From positions 372,001 to 436,000 of the forward strand of contig NZ_OY781982.1 in assembly GCF_963677565.1 (NCBI RefSeq): DNA of 64,000 nucleotides, read 5' to 3'. Position 1 is the stretch's first letter; every line of letters begins with the position of its first letter. Positions 16,844 through 25,922 of the stretch are shown here, piece by piece. Origin of the DNA: an uncultured Draconibacterium sp. Lineage in GTDB: Bacteria > Bacteroidota > Bacteroidia > Bacteroidales > Prolixibacteraceae. The notes beneath the pieces are model-generated. The model saw only the letters and a program-made list of their open reading frames with translations, did no database searches and was not told the origin of the DNA. A program made the translations under genes and the position numbers.

Positions 16844-17070
16844 AAACAAGCATTGTTCTGTTGCTGCTGCAATCTTACAGATTTTAAGGCACTTACTGTG
16901 TCCTTTTTTAAACAAAAGTTTGCTGTAAAACATGTTCCCATCTCTTGACTTGGCTTAACATATGCTTTATTTTTATTCAAAATTTAACACCAAATGCATA
17001 CAAAATCCACAAATTCAATCCAATAGTTTAACAATCAACAAACATTTTTAAATCAACTCACAAATTCATT

Positions 17071-17835
17071 ATGACAAAAATTATTAGAGTGGTTTTTAGT
17101 CGTTTCCGCAATAACGACCATTATCAGTTTATAACTGAGTTTCTAACCCGAATTACCACGGCCACAGCGGCCACGTTAAACATCGAGAGCAAAATGCCCG
17201 ATTTTAATGCGGCTTATGCGGCTATGGATACGGTATATAAAAAGAGTAACAGCAGCGATTTTACGCCGCTAATAAATGGTGCCGATGTAAAGCGCGACCG
17301 CTACTGGAGTGCCATTTTTATGCGTTTGCGTGCTACAATTATGGGACCCGACGAGGCCGAAGCTGAGGCTGCCGAAAAACTTAAAGCACTATTCGATTTA
17401 CATGGTAACGTACGCACCATGCCATTAAAAGGCGAGTCGGCAGCGCTTACCAATCTTATTCAAGACCTTGAGAGCCGCATTTACAGTGGCTATTGTACAA
17501 CCGTAGGTATTACCAATTGGGTAGGTGCATTAAAAACTGAAAACCTTACGGTGCAAAACCTTACGGAACAACGCAGGCAGGAAACAGTAGACCAGAACAA
17601 CGAAGAATACAAATTGTTGCGCGAGGCTGTTGATACCGCATACGAAAAAATTGTATCGCGCATTAATGCCCTGGTTGAGCTGGAAATGTCGACACCTGAA
17701 ATTGATAATTTTATTCAATTAACAAACAACCAGATTAACGATTACGAAAACGAACTGGCCGCACGCCAGGGACGCTCTGATAGCGAACCGGATGAAGAAA
17801 TACCGCTTCCTCCTGCTCCTGACGAAGAAATTTAA
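17071..17835 (+). CDS. DUF6261 family protein
   Basis: The 254-residue, soluble, mostly helical protein has the pattern I associate with the Bacteroidota DUF6261 family: an N-terminal FRNNDHYQFITEFLTRI, then DFNAAYAAMDTVYKKS, RDRYWSAIFMRLRATIMG, and a long C-terminal helix region. No signal peptide, membrane helix or catalytic motif is visible, and the family has no known function to my knowledge. The tail is acidic and Pro-rich (EPDEEIPLPPAPDEEI). It stands alone between the repeat array upstream and a good terminator downstream, so it forms a single-gene transcript. Confidence 0.75.
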   Translation: MTKIIRVVFSRFRNNDHYQFITEFLTRITTATAATLNIESKMPDFNAAYAAMDTVYKKSNSSDFTPLINGADVKRDRYWSAIFMRLRATIMGPDEAEAEAAEKLKALFDLHGNVRTMPLKGESAALTNLIQDLESRIYSGYCTTVGITNWVGALKTENLTVQNLTEQRRQETVDQNNEEYKLLREAVDTAYEKIVSRINALVELEMSTPEIDNFIQLTNNQINDYENELAARQGRSDSEPDEEIPLPPAPDEEI

Positions 17836-17857
17836 ATGGATTTGATTTGTGGAGAAC

Positions 17858-17892
17858 AAAAGCATTCAACCTGCGGGTTGGGTGCTTTTTTT
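17858..17892 (+). terminator. Rho-independent terminator after the DUF6261 gene
   Basis: A stem of AGCA plus CAACC pairs with GGTTG plus TGCT around a TGCG loop, with a short internal mismatch, and is followed by seven T residues. Confidence 0.8.
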
Positions 17893-17948
17893 GTCCGGAG
17901 ATAAATGTGTACTTCCCTCCATTAAGTGCTGATAATAAAGTAAAATTC

Positions 17949-19490
17949 TTATCCAACCGATGCAGCCGCAGCCCAATCCGGAAATACAGAAACATCAATA
18001 TCGAATACCAGAACTCCCCAGAAATACATCACCAGGGTAGCAACAATAATTCCGGCCAGATTCAGGAGTATTCCGGTTTTAACCATGTCCTTAACCCTTA
18101 TACGATTGGTTCCAAAAATAATGGCATTAGGCGGTGTAGCAACAGGCAACATAAAAGCCAGCGATGCTGCCAGTGTTGCCGGAATCATAAGCAACAAAGG
18201 ATTGACTTCGATGGTAGTTGAAAGCCCCGAAAGAATAGGAAGAATCATTTCGGTGGTTGCAGTATTCGATGTTAGTTCGGTTAAAAACGACATCATAGTT
18301 ACATTGGCAAAGGTGAGTACTATAGGTTCTAAATTGGCAAGCCCGGCCATTTGCTCGCCAAACCACATCGAAAGACCTGAATCTACAAATCCCTGTGCCA
18401 GTGCAAAACCACCACCAAATAAAAGCACAATGTTCCATGGTATTTTTCGTGCCGTTTCCCAATCCATTATGCGCTCCCCTTTCTCTGATTTTGATGGCAA
18501 AATAAAAAGGATAAGAGCAATAAAGATAGCCACTGTTCCATCGTTAATGTACGATGGGTTTTTAAACAATCCCGACCAGCCCGGAATATCAAACGACTGA
18601 ATAGTAAATCCTGAACGGAATATCCATAAAAAAGCCAGAATAATAAACAAAATCAGTACGATCTTCTCCTCTTGTTTTGCTTTTCCCAAAGCGTTGTATT
18701 CTTCGCGAAACTGGTTGATATGAATTTTTTTCCAGCTCTTTTTGGGTTTGTACATGATATATAGTAACAACCAGGCCAGCACAAATAATACTATGGTTAC
18801 CGGAAGTGCAAAAATAAACCAGTCGGCAAAAGATATTTCAGTCATCTCAGGAAAAATAATGCTTACAATCCGGGCAAAGGATAAATTAGGAGGCGTACCT
18901 ACCAATGTAGCAACCCCTCCAATTGATGCCGAATAGGCAATGCCCAGCAGCAATCCAATCGAATATTTACCCAATTTCTTGTGCCCTATACTTTCTTCCA
19001 GTTTCAGAATGATTGAAAGAGCAATTGGAACCATCATCATGGCAGTAGCAGTATTCGACATCCACATCGAGAGAAAAGAAGTAGCCAACATAAATCCCAG
19101 CAAAATTCGCCCGGGACTAATCCCTACGACAATCAAAATCCGCAAAGCTATTCTTCGATGCAGCTCCCATCGTTCCATCGCAAAGGCCATTAAAAATCCG
19201 CCGATAAAAAGGAAAATCAGGTGGTTAAAATACATTGCTGAAATGGTCTTCCCGTCAACCACACCGAACAAAGGGAAAAGTGCCACCGGAAGTAATGCTG
19301 TTACGGCCAAAGGAATGGCTTCTGTTATCCACCAAATTGCCATGAGTAAAGCTATGGCAAAACAGTAGGTTACGTTTCTGTTCTGCGGGTCGAGATCGGC
19401 AAATAGAATTACAAACAAACTGATCAACGGAGCCAGAATCAAAGCCCACTGCCGGATTCCGGAAGTTTTCGTTCTTAATAATTTAGGCAT
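17949..19490 (-). CDS. SLC13/DASS family sodium:dicarboxylate or sulfate symporter
   Basis: The 513-residue protein has about 11-12 hydrophobic segments. DASS-family signatures are clear: WWITEAIPLAVTALLPVALFP, FLSMWMSNTATAMMMVPIA (first SNT motif), and ELTSNTATTEMILPIL (second SNT motif) before the final helices with LPVATPPNAIIFGTN. The paired SNT motifs form the Na+ and carboxylate sites in characterised VcINDY-like transporters, so import of succinate, malate or a related dicarboxylate with Na+ is likely; sulfate is a less likely option. It is transcribed alone from a promoter just upstream. Confidence 0.92.
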   Translation of the reverse strand: MPKLLRTKTSGIRQWALILAPLISLFVILFADLDPQNRNVTYCFAIALLMAIWWITEAIPLAVTALLPVALFPLFGVVDGKTISAMYFNHLIFLFIGGFLMAFAMERWELHRRIALRILIVVGISPGRILLGFMLATSFLSMWMSNTATAMMMVPIALSIILKLEESIGHKKLGKYSIGLLLGIAYSASIGGVATLVGTPPNLSFARIVSIIFPEMTEISFADWFIFALPVTIVLFVLAWLLLYIMYKPKKSWKKIHINQFREEYNALGKAKQEEKIVLILFIILAFLWIFRSGFTIQSFDIPGWSGLFKNPSYINDGTVAIFIALILFILPSKSEKGERIMDWETARKIPWNIVLLFGGGFALAQGFVDSGLSMWFGEQMAGLANLEPIVLTFANVTMMSFLTELTSNTATTEMILPILSGLSTTIEVNPLLLMIPATLAASLAFMLPVATPPNAIIFGTNRIRVKDMVKTGILLNLAGIIVATLVMYFWGVLVFDIDVSVFPDWAAAASVG

Positions 19491-19508
19491 TTTGGATTAA
19501 TTCTTTTC

Positions 19509-19540
19509 CGAATTTAGCATAACACATCGACTTTAACAAA
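19509..19540 (-). promoter_or_regulatory. Probable promoter of the SLC13 transporter gene
   Basis: Read on the minus strand, TTTG (19540-19537) and TAAATTCG (19516-19509) are separated by 20 bp. The -33 box is perfect and the -7 box differs from TAnnTTTG at one position. The element ends 18 bp before the start codon. Confidence 0.5.
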
Positions 19541-19686
19541 ATGGAATCTCTAAAATTATCATTCGAATACTATACATATACTATACATAATCTTTTAGTG
19601 CGAATGATTTCGTATCCAAAAACTAATAAAGAAACTACTTTATTAAGTTCCAAATACGTATCTTGAAGGGAACAAAACACAGTAAA

Positions 19687-20037
19687 ATGTATACATACAA
19701 AGCAACAGTTGACCGTGTGGTTGATGGCGACACCATCGACCTTGTAATTGATCTCGGATTTAAAATCACTACCTTTCAACGCATTCGTCTTCGGGGAATA
19801 AATACGCCTGAAACATATAATGTAAAAAAAGATTCAGAGGAGTATAAAAATGGTATGAAAGCCAAAGCTTTTGTTATTGAACGGATAACCAACAATAATA
19901 ACGAAGTGATTGTTGAAACCGACAAAGAGGTAGGAAAGTTTGGCCGCTACATAGGAATTATCCGGTTGGCCGACAACGAGCAATCGCTTAACGACGAACT
20001 GGTTGAAAAAGGTTTTGCAGTTTATGCAGAATACTGA
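19687..20037 (+). CDS. Thermonuclease (SNase-like) family protein
   Basis: The 116-residue product is a small SNase-like OB-fold: VDRVVDGDTIDLVIDLGF (metal-binding Asp strand), RIRLRGINTPETYN (catalytic Arg and Glu region) and EVGKFGRYIGIIRL (second Arg). The ATG at 19687 is preferred because the upstream TTG adds only eight unconserved residues. No signal peptide is seen, unlike secreted staphylococcal nuclease, so it is probably cytoplasmic or its export signal is missing. It may cleave DNA or RNA, but many bacterial SNase-like domains are untested. Confidence 0.85.
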   Translation: MYTYKATVDRVVDGDTIDLVIDLGFKITTFQRIRLRGINTPETYNVKKDSEEYKNGMKAKAFVIERITNNNNEVIVETDKEVGKFGRYIGIIRLADNEQSLNDELVEKGFAVYAEY

Positions 20038-20057
20038 TTTACGGATGCTTAAATAAC

Positions 20058-20093
20058 AAAAAAGAGCATTCGGAATTCCGAAATGCCCTTTTT
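20058..20093. terminator. Bidirectional terminator between convergent genes
   Basis: AAAAAAGAGCATTCGG and CCGAAATGCCCTTTTT form an imperfect stem (one bulge) flanked by an A-run and a T-run. It can serve both the nuclease-like gene and the PorP gene that converges on it. Confidence 0.7.
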
Positions 20094-20114
20094 AACACAA
20101 CATCAATTAAGCTT

Positions 20115-21053
20115 TTAGAAATATCTTGGTGAAATCACTTTCTCTTTCTTAAAACGCAATTCATACGATATCATTACTTCGTGTGTACCATTGCTGTAAT
20201 TTCTCAGGTTTGTTGTTGAAAAATCGATAGCATACCCCAAACGTAGCTTCTCGGCAAACAGGAATTGTGCAATAAAACCAAATGAATCGCCGGAGCGCCA
20301 CATACCACCCAGCCACAGCTTTTCTTTAATCAGAAAATTTCCGGTTAAATCGAACTGCAACGGAGTACCTGTTTCACTTGTAAACGAGGCTTTTGTTAAA
20401 GCTGTTGGCTTAAATTTTACGTTTTCACCCAGGTCAAACACTGCTCCTGCTATCAGGAAATAATGACGCATCTGAGCGTTAATAGAAAAGTTTTCAAAAT
20501 CGTTTTCGAAAGTACTGTTTACTACTTTTGGAATAGAGAATCCCACGTATGCCTTTTTACTGTAAAGGAAAGCTCCTACTCCAAAATTTGGCTTCAGTTT
20601 CGAATCGATCTCTCCAACAAAAGAAGGATCTCCCGGATCGAGAATATTATGTGCTGCCAGATTATGATTATAACTGGTAAAACCACCTTTTAAGCCTAAA
20701 CGAAGGTTCAATTTCTCACTTAGCGGAACCAGGTAAGAATAATCGCCATACACATAAAAGCGTTTTACATACCCCACTTTATCATTAATCACATTAAATC
20801 CCAATGCCACTCTTTCATTTTTAAGCGGTGCCTGTAACGAAAATGAATAGGTCTCCGGAGCACCTTCTATCCCCGCCCATTGCTGACGGCCAAGCACCAT
20901 AAAACCAACCGATTCCCAGGTTCCGGCATATGCAGGATTTATAGTTTGCGTGTTAAACATGTATTGTGTATACATTGGATCTTGTTGTGCATTTGCTCCA
21001 AAGCTCAACAAAATCATCAGGGCGAAAAGCGCTATTTGTATTCTTGTTTTCAT
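20115..21053 (-). CDS. PorP/SprF family outer-membrane protein (type IX secretion associated)
   Basis: After a signal peptide (MKTRIQIALFALMILLSFGANA), the mature protein starts QQDPMYTQYMFNTQTINPAYAG, the hallmark of the PorP/SprF family. The rest alternates as an outer-membrane beta-barrel. These proteins partner with large T9SS type-B-sorted adhesins and help them reach or stay on the cell surface. That fits here: the gene begins about 20 bp after such an adhesin gene on the same strand. The second ATG was chosen for the start; the first would add only three residues. Confidence 0.92.
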   Translation of the reverse strand: MKTRIQIALFALMILLSFGANAQQDPMYTQYMFNTQTINPAYAGTWESVGFMVLGRQQWAGIEGAPETYSFSLQAPLKNERVALGFNVINDKVGYVKRFYVYGDYSYLVPLSEKLNLRLGLKGGFTSYNHNLAAHNILDPGDPSFVGEIDSKLKPNFGVGAFLYSKKAYVGFSIPKVVNSTFENDFENFSINAQMRHYFLIAGAVFDLGENVKFKPTALTKASFTSETGTPLQFDLTGNFLIKEKLWLGGMWRSGDSFGFIAQFLFAEKLRLGYAIDFSTTNLRNYSNGTHEVMISYELRFKKEKVISPRYF

Positions 21054-21075
21054 TTTATGCATCTTTAGTTAATCA

Positions 21076-24000
21076 TTAATTATTCAGGAATATTGATCCT
21101 GCTACAGGAGTAGAACCGTCTCCGAGATTCAGAATATAGAAATAGGTTCCCACAGGAGACATTTCGCCACCAACGCGCATTTTGCTGGTACATTTTCCAT
21201 CCCACCACGCATCTGTAGCTCCCCAACGATCCTCATTTCCATAGTCATCTTTTTCGTAAACCAAATTTCCCCAACGGTTGAATATCTCAATACTTGCATT
21301 TGGATAATTTTCGAAACATTCCATTTTAAAATAGTCGTTATATCCATCCTGGTTTGGTGAAAAACCATCCGGTATAAATAGCGTACACTCATCTTCCGTT
21401 TGACTGTACATCGCTTGTCCATCAACCGATACAGTTACATCTCTCCAATCGCGAATTCCGTTATTCTCTTCGTCCTGAAGCGGTGCATTACTCCCAATTG
21501 GATTTGTAGTTTGTGATCTGCCTGAGACTATATCGTAAGCTCCATCTAATCCGTCAACATCTGTATCTTCTCCGAAAGGAGTTGCATCAGCTTCCTTGTT
21601 AAAATTCGCATCGTGACCTTCAATTGCATCTTCAATTCCATCATTATCGGCATCGAGATCCAGATAATCAGGAGTTCCATCTCCGTCAGTATCCCAGGCT
21701 TCGTAGTAAATTCCGCCAAATTCGGCATCATAAATATCATCCCAACCATCGCCATTACTGTCAACACCCGATGGTGCAACATAGTCATAATAGCCACCTT
21801 CGCTAATGGTCGATTGCCACTCCACATTATCAACAATACCATCACCATCCGAATCAATATCCAAACGATCCACAATACCGTCGCCGTCAGAATCAATATC
21901 CATTTCATGATCATCCATCTCGTGGATATCGAGGATTCCGTCATTATCATCATCTATGTCATCAAGATCTGCAATGTTGTCACAGTCGGTATCAACTGCA
22001 ACACTCACCACGATCTCTGCCTCTGAACAAACATCCGGATTCTCTGACGAACAAATCCTGTATGATATAGAGAAAGTAGTCGTGGTTAGAATTTCTGATG
22101 AATAGTATAAAGTCCCATTATCGAAATTGAATCCTTCCGGCAGGTTTTCAATCAATACCAAAACATCTTCGTCAATTCCAAGATCATTTTGAAGAATATC
22201 AATTTCACCCTCAATTTTAGAATCAGAACATGTCACCAAAGTAAGGTTATCGCTAACTGCTTCAATGGCAATCTTATTACAATCGTTCGTAATTGTCAGG
22301 TTTAAGGTTGCCACTGAATCGCAACCATTTCGTGTTTCTAAAGTCACGGAATAAATTCCACTCTCGGTATACATTTCGCCATTCCAGGTATAAGAATCAC
22401 AAGCTTCTGCTGTTTCCTCAGTTTCTACCGAGCTATTTATTGTCAGGTTTAAAGTGGCTATTGAATCGCAACCATTTATTGTTTCGAAAGTCGCTGAATA
22501 AATTCCACTTTCAGTATAAGTAGTTCCGTTCCATTCGTAAGAATCACAAGCAATTACAGTTTCTTCTGTTTGTACTGAACTATTGATTGTAAGATATAAA
22601 GTTGCCATTGAATCACAACCGTTTACTGTTTCAAAAGTTGCGCTATACATTCCACTTTCTGTATAAGTAATTCCGTTCCAGGTGAACGACTCACAAGCAG
22701 AAATAATTTCTTCAGTTTCAATTGAATTGTTGATTGTCAGGTTCAAAGTTACTGTTGAATCACAGCCGTTTACTGTTTCGAAAGTCGCTATGTATACTCC
22801 GCTCTCAGTGTAAGTTTCACCGTTCCATAAATATGAATCACAAGCGATAACGGTTTCTTCGGTTTCAACTGCTTTGTTAATAGTAAGATTTAAAATTGAA
22901 GTGTAACTGCATCCGTTTATTGTTTTGGAAGCGACTTGATAAATACCACTTTTAGTGTAGGTTCTACCCTTCCAGATGTAAGAATCACAAGTAATAACCG
23001 TTTCTTCCTTTACCACCGAGTTATGAACAGTTAGATTCAAAGTTGCTATTGAATCGCAACCGTTTACAGTTTCAAAAGTCGCTGTGTAAACTCCACTTTC
23101 GGTGTAAGTAGTTCCATTCCAGTTATAAGACTCACAAGCAGAAACGGTTTCTTCTGTTTCAATTGTGTTGCTTATTGTAAGATTTAAAGTTGCTGTTGAA
23201 TCGCAACCATTTATAGTTTCGAAAGTCGCTGAATATATTCCACTTTCAGTATAAGTAGTTCCGTTCCATTCGTAAGAATCACAAGCTGCAACAGTTTCTT
23301 CTGTTTCTACTGAATTGTTGATTGTAAGATTTAATGTTACTGTTAAATCGCAACCGTTTACAGTTTCAAAAGTCGCTGTGTAAACTCCACTTTCGGTGTA
23401 AGTAGTTCCATTCCAGTTATAAGACTCACAGGCAGAAAAGGTTTCTTCTGTTTCAATTGAGTTATTTATTGTAAGATTCAATGTTACTACTGAATCGCAG
23501 CCGTTTACTGTTTCCAATGTCGCGTTGTAAATCCCACTTTCGGTGTAAGTAGTTCCATTCCATTCGTAAGAGTCACACGCGGAAATAGTTTCTTCTGTTT
23601 CTACTGAATTATTAATTGTCAGATTCAATGTAACTATTGAATCGCAGCCGTTTACTGTTTCCAATGTCGCGGTGTAAATCCCACTTTCAATATAGGTAGT
23701 TCCATTCCAGTTATAAGACTCACAGGCAGAAACGGTTTCTTCTGTTTCAATTGAGTTATTTATTGTCAGATTCAATGTTACTGTTGAATCACAGCCGTTT
23801 ATTGTTTCCAATGTCGCGGTATAAATTCCACTCTCAGTGTAAGTAGTTCCGTTCCATTCGTATGAATCGCAAGCAGTTACAGTTTCTTCTGTTTCTACTG
23901 AGTTATTAATTGTCAGATTCAATGTTACTGTTGAATCGCAACCATTTATTGTTTCCAATGTCGCGGTGTAAATCCCACTTTCGGTGTAATTAGCTCCGTT

Positions 24001-25422
24001 CCATTCGTAAGAATCGCAAGTAATAACAGTTTCTTCTGTTTCTACTGAGTTATTAATTGTAAGATTTAATGTTACTGTTGAATCACAGCCGTTTATTGTT
24101 TCCAATGTCGCGGTGTAAACTCCACTTTCAGTGTAAGTCGTTCCGTTCCATTCGTAAGAGTCACAAGCGGAAATAGTTTCTTCTGTTTCTACTGAATTGT
24201 TGATTGTCAGATTTAATGTTACTACTGAATCGCAACCGTTTACTGTTTCCAATGTCGCGGTGTAAATCCCACTCTCAGTGTAAGTAGTTCCGTTCCATTC
24301 GTAAGAGTCACAAGCGGAAATAGTTTCTTCTGTTTCTACTGAATTGTTGATTGTAAGATTTAATGTTACTACTGAATCACAGCCGTTTACTGTTTCCAAT
24401 GTCGCGGTGTAAATCCCACTTTCGGCGTAAGTAGTTCCGTTCCATTCGTAAGAGTCACAAGCAACCAAGTCAATAGTTGTTGAAGAATGGTAATTAACAG
24501 TGATTATTGCATTGGCAGATTGTAGAATTACCTTTTCACCTTCAGGACAAAGGAAATTCTCATTTTCAACTAAAACACGAAAAATAGTAGTTTCTGTTAA
24601 ATCATTCGCAACATAAGTTTCCGACAAATTGGCTATATCATTCCAGCTTGATCCAAAATCGGTACTCGATTGCCACCCGATAATTGTTCCCTTATAACCG
24701 TTCAGTGTTAACAGTGTGCTGTTTTCACCCTCGCAAACATTTGTAGTTTCAGGTGTTAAATTTCCACCAAGTCCAATTTCCAAGCCCACATTCTCTTCGT
24801 AACATACCGATGAATTGATATTACCTCCGGCAAACGAAATATATCGTACAAGGTTGACAACATTGTAAGCACCTGTTGAACAAATATTATCGAAAACTGA
24901 AAGTGGCATCAATACTTCAAAAAAGCTACCATCTTTTCCACTATAGTTTCCAATTGCCCCCTGAACATCTCCGGAATTATCTTTTTCCAGTTCTGTACCA
25001 TTCCAGCGATATAGCTCTATATTTCCATTTTTAACATTTATCTCAAGAACCAGATCAGCTCCTCCAACATAATAATCCACATCAAATGTATCGAATTGAA
25101 GACCTGTTAAAGGATCATTATCAGCATCTAAATACATGCGAAATATTGCGCTTCCGTTATTTCCGTTCAGGAAACCAAGAAGCAGTTCTGAATTAGCTGT
25201 TGTTGTAGCCCATACCTGCTCTACCTGACAGGTAGATGATGCTTTTGAATCCACAATTATCGTTTGGGCAGTTTCATAATCTGATGTATTGTAATTTCCA
25301 TCAAAAACCTGAGCATACCCTTTTTCTGTCCCAATAATTGAAATCAGTATTGCAAAAACCAGTCCTGCTATGCTTGATAGCGGGGTTGAAAGTTTTGTTT
25401 TACTTGCTACTGAAGTTTTCAT
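21076..25422 (-). CDS. Giant T9SS type-B-sorted surface protein with fifteen 49-residue repeats
   Basis: The chosen start gives a signal peptide (about residues 1-38, ending in KGYAQ). An N-terminal domain of about 200 residues and an Ig-like region precede fifteen tandem 49-residue repeats, each with ACDSYEWNGTTYTESG and NGCDSVVTLNLTINNS. The two Cys per unit may form a disulfide. An acidic, Ca2+-binding-type Asp-rich region follows (DDIDDDNDGILDI and similar). The last 90 residues (FIPDGFSPNQDGYNDYF, IEIFNRWGNLVYEK, VGTYFYIL) are the gliding-motility-type (CHU_C) sorting domain. Together with the downstream PorP gene it forms a classic adhesin/anchor pair. Ligand unknown. Confidence 0.92.
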   Translation of the reverse strand: MKTSVASKTKLSTPLSSIAGLVFAILISIIGTEKGYAQVFDGNYNTSDYETAQTIIVDSKASSTCQVEQVWATTTANSELLLGFLNGNNGSAIFRMYLDADNDPLTGLQFDTFDVDYYVGGADLVLEINVKNGNIELYRWNGTELEKDNSGDVQGAIGNYSGKDGSFFEVLMPLSVFDNICSTGAYNVVNLVRYISFAGGNINSSVCYEENVGLEIGLGGNLTPETTNVCEGENSTLLTLNGYKGTIIGWQSSTDFGSSWNDIANLSETYVANDLTETTIFRVLVENENFLCPEGEKVILQSANAIITVNYHSSTTIDLVACDSYEWNGTTYAESGIYTATLETVNGCDSVVTLNLTINNSVETEETISACDSYEWNGTTYTESGIYTATLETVNGCDSVVTLNLTINNSVETEETISACDSYEWNGTTYTESGVYTATLETINGCDSTVTLNLTINNSVETEETVITCDSYEWNGANYTESGIYTATLETINGCDSTVTLNLTINNSVETEETVTACDSYEWNGTTYTESGIYTATLETINGCDSTVTLNLTINNSIETEETVSACESYNWNGTTYIESGIYTATLETVNGCDSIVTLNLTINNSVETEETISACDSYEWNGTTYTESGIYNATLETVNGCDSVVTLNLTINNSIETEETFSACESYNWNGTTYTESGVYTATFETVNGCDLTVTLNLTINNSVETEETVAACDSYEWNGTTYTESGIYSATFETINGCDSTATLNLTISNTIETEETVSACESYNWNGTTYTESGVYTATFETVNGCDSIATLNLTVHNSVVKEETVITCDSYIWKGRTYTKSGIYQVASKTINGCSYTSILNLTINKAVETEETVIACDSYLWNGETYTESGVYIATFETVNGCDSTVTLNLTINNSIETEEIISACESFTWNGITYTESGMYSATFETVNGCDSMATLYLTINSSVQTEETVIACDSYEWNGTTYTESGIYSATFETINGCDSIATLNLTINSSVETEETAEACDSYTWNGEMYTESGIYSVTLETRNGCDSVATLNLTITNDCNKIAIEAVSDNLTLVTCSDSKIEGEIDILQNDLGIDEDVLVLIENLPEGFNFDNGTLYYSSEILTTTTFSISYRICSSENPDVCSEAEIVVSVAVDTDCDNIADLDDIDDDNDGILDIHEMDDHEMDIDSDGDGIVDRLDIDSDGDGIVDNVEWQSTISEGGYYDYVAPSGVDSNGDGWDDIYDAEFGGIYYEAWDTDGDGTPDYLDLDADNDGIEDAIEGHDANFNKEADATPFGEDTDVDGLDGAYDIVSGRSQTTNPIGSNAPLQDEENNGIRDWRDVTVSVDGQAMYSQTEDECTLFIPDGFSPNQDGYNDYFKMECFENYPNASIEIFNRWGNLVYEKDDYGNEDRWGATDAWWDGKCTSKMRVGGEMSPVGTYFYILNLGDGSTPVAGSIFLNN
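22275..24470. repeat. Fifteen tandem 147-bp coding repeats
   Basis: The period is exactly 147 bp (49 codons), with no frame slippage over about 2.2 kb. Units in the 5' and middle part of the gene (about 23,450-24,470) are nearly identical at the DNA level. Units nearer the 3' end have diverged more, and one copy (protein repeat 11, TCDSYIWKGRTYTKSG) is the most divergent. This pattern suggests recent expansion or gene conversion in the N-terminal half of the array. Confidence 0.9.
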
Positions 25423-25922
25423 ATCATTTTTCTTTTTCAAGAAACGATACAAAACGAGAAAAATCTAAGTGAAAACGCCTGTTGATATACGAATGACTTG
25501 GTTTGTATTTAGATTCATTCGCTGGTTTCCGGCGATTTAATACAGATCTTTTTTCTACCTGATTAAACGTTCTTTTAGATTTTCTTTTGTCATTTGTTGC
25601 GTCCTTGTTGTTGTGTTTAAATTCTGTAAAAGCGTACTTTCGGTTATCCAATGCACATGCCAAAACTTTCAAACATCTGTCTAACAGAGCATTATGACTA
25701 ATTCGCAAATCTATTCACTTTCCCCCATTGGGACACATGCTCCATATCGTCCCATTCCGGACCCTTTTCCCATTTTAAAATCACAAGGAATTTCGATACT
25801 GAAATCGAACAACTTTAGTATAATGTGCATTTATTAAGCAAGGAGAAATCACTCAATCGTTAACTTTCTTATTTTTATATAGCGTATATTAAACACAATT
25901 ACTGACAACATAAGTAAACCAC
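25423..25922. other. Intergenic region between divergent genes, no gene recognised
   Basis: This 500-bp stretch separates the T9SS surface protein (minus) from the SLC12-like transporter (plus) and must hold both promoters. On the minus strand TAGATTTG (25713-25706) fits the -7 consensus, but it lacks a good -33 box. A minus-strand open frame of 94 codons fills part of it; its composition is basic and shows no domain, and I do not believe it is a gene. Confidence 0.5.

Noticed and set aside
16533..16928. 131-codon plus-strand frame with 14-residue repeats such as FKRVFxRPQxTEVG
   Set aside because: The first two repeat spacings are 41 bp, so the peptide repeat changes frame between units 1, 2 and 3. 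There is no start signal and the other strand is also open. The DNA repeat explains the protein pattern.
22275..24470. CRISPR or VNTR outside genes
   Set aside because: The 147-bp units are in frame and inside a T9SS surface protein.
25424..25708. 94-codon minus-strand frame upstream of the T9SS protein gene
   Set aside because: Basic, low-information composition, no domain, runs into the start of the adhesin gene and occupies a promoter region.
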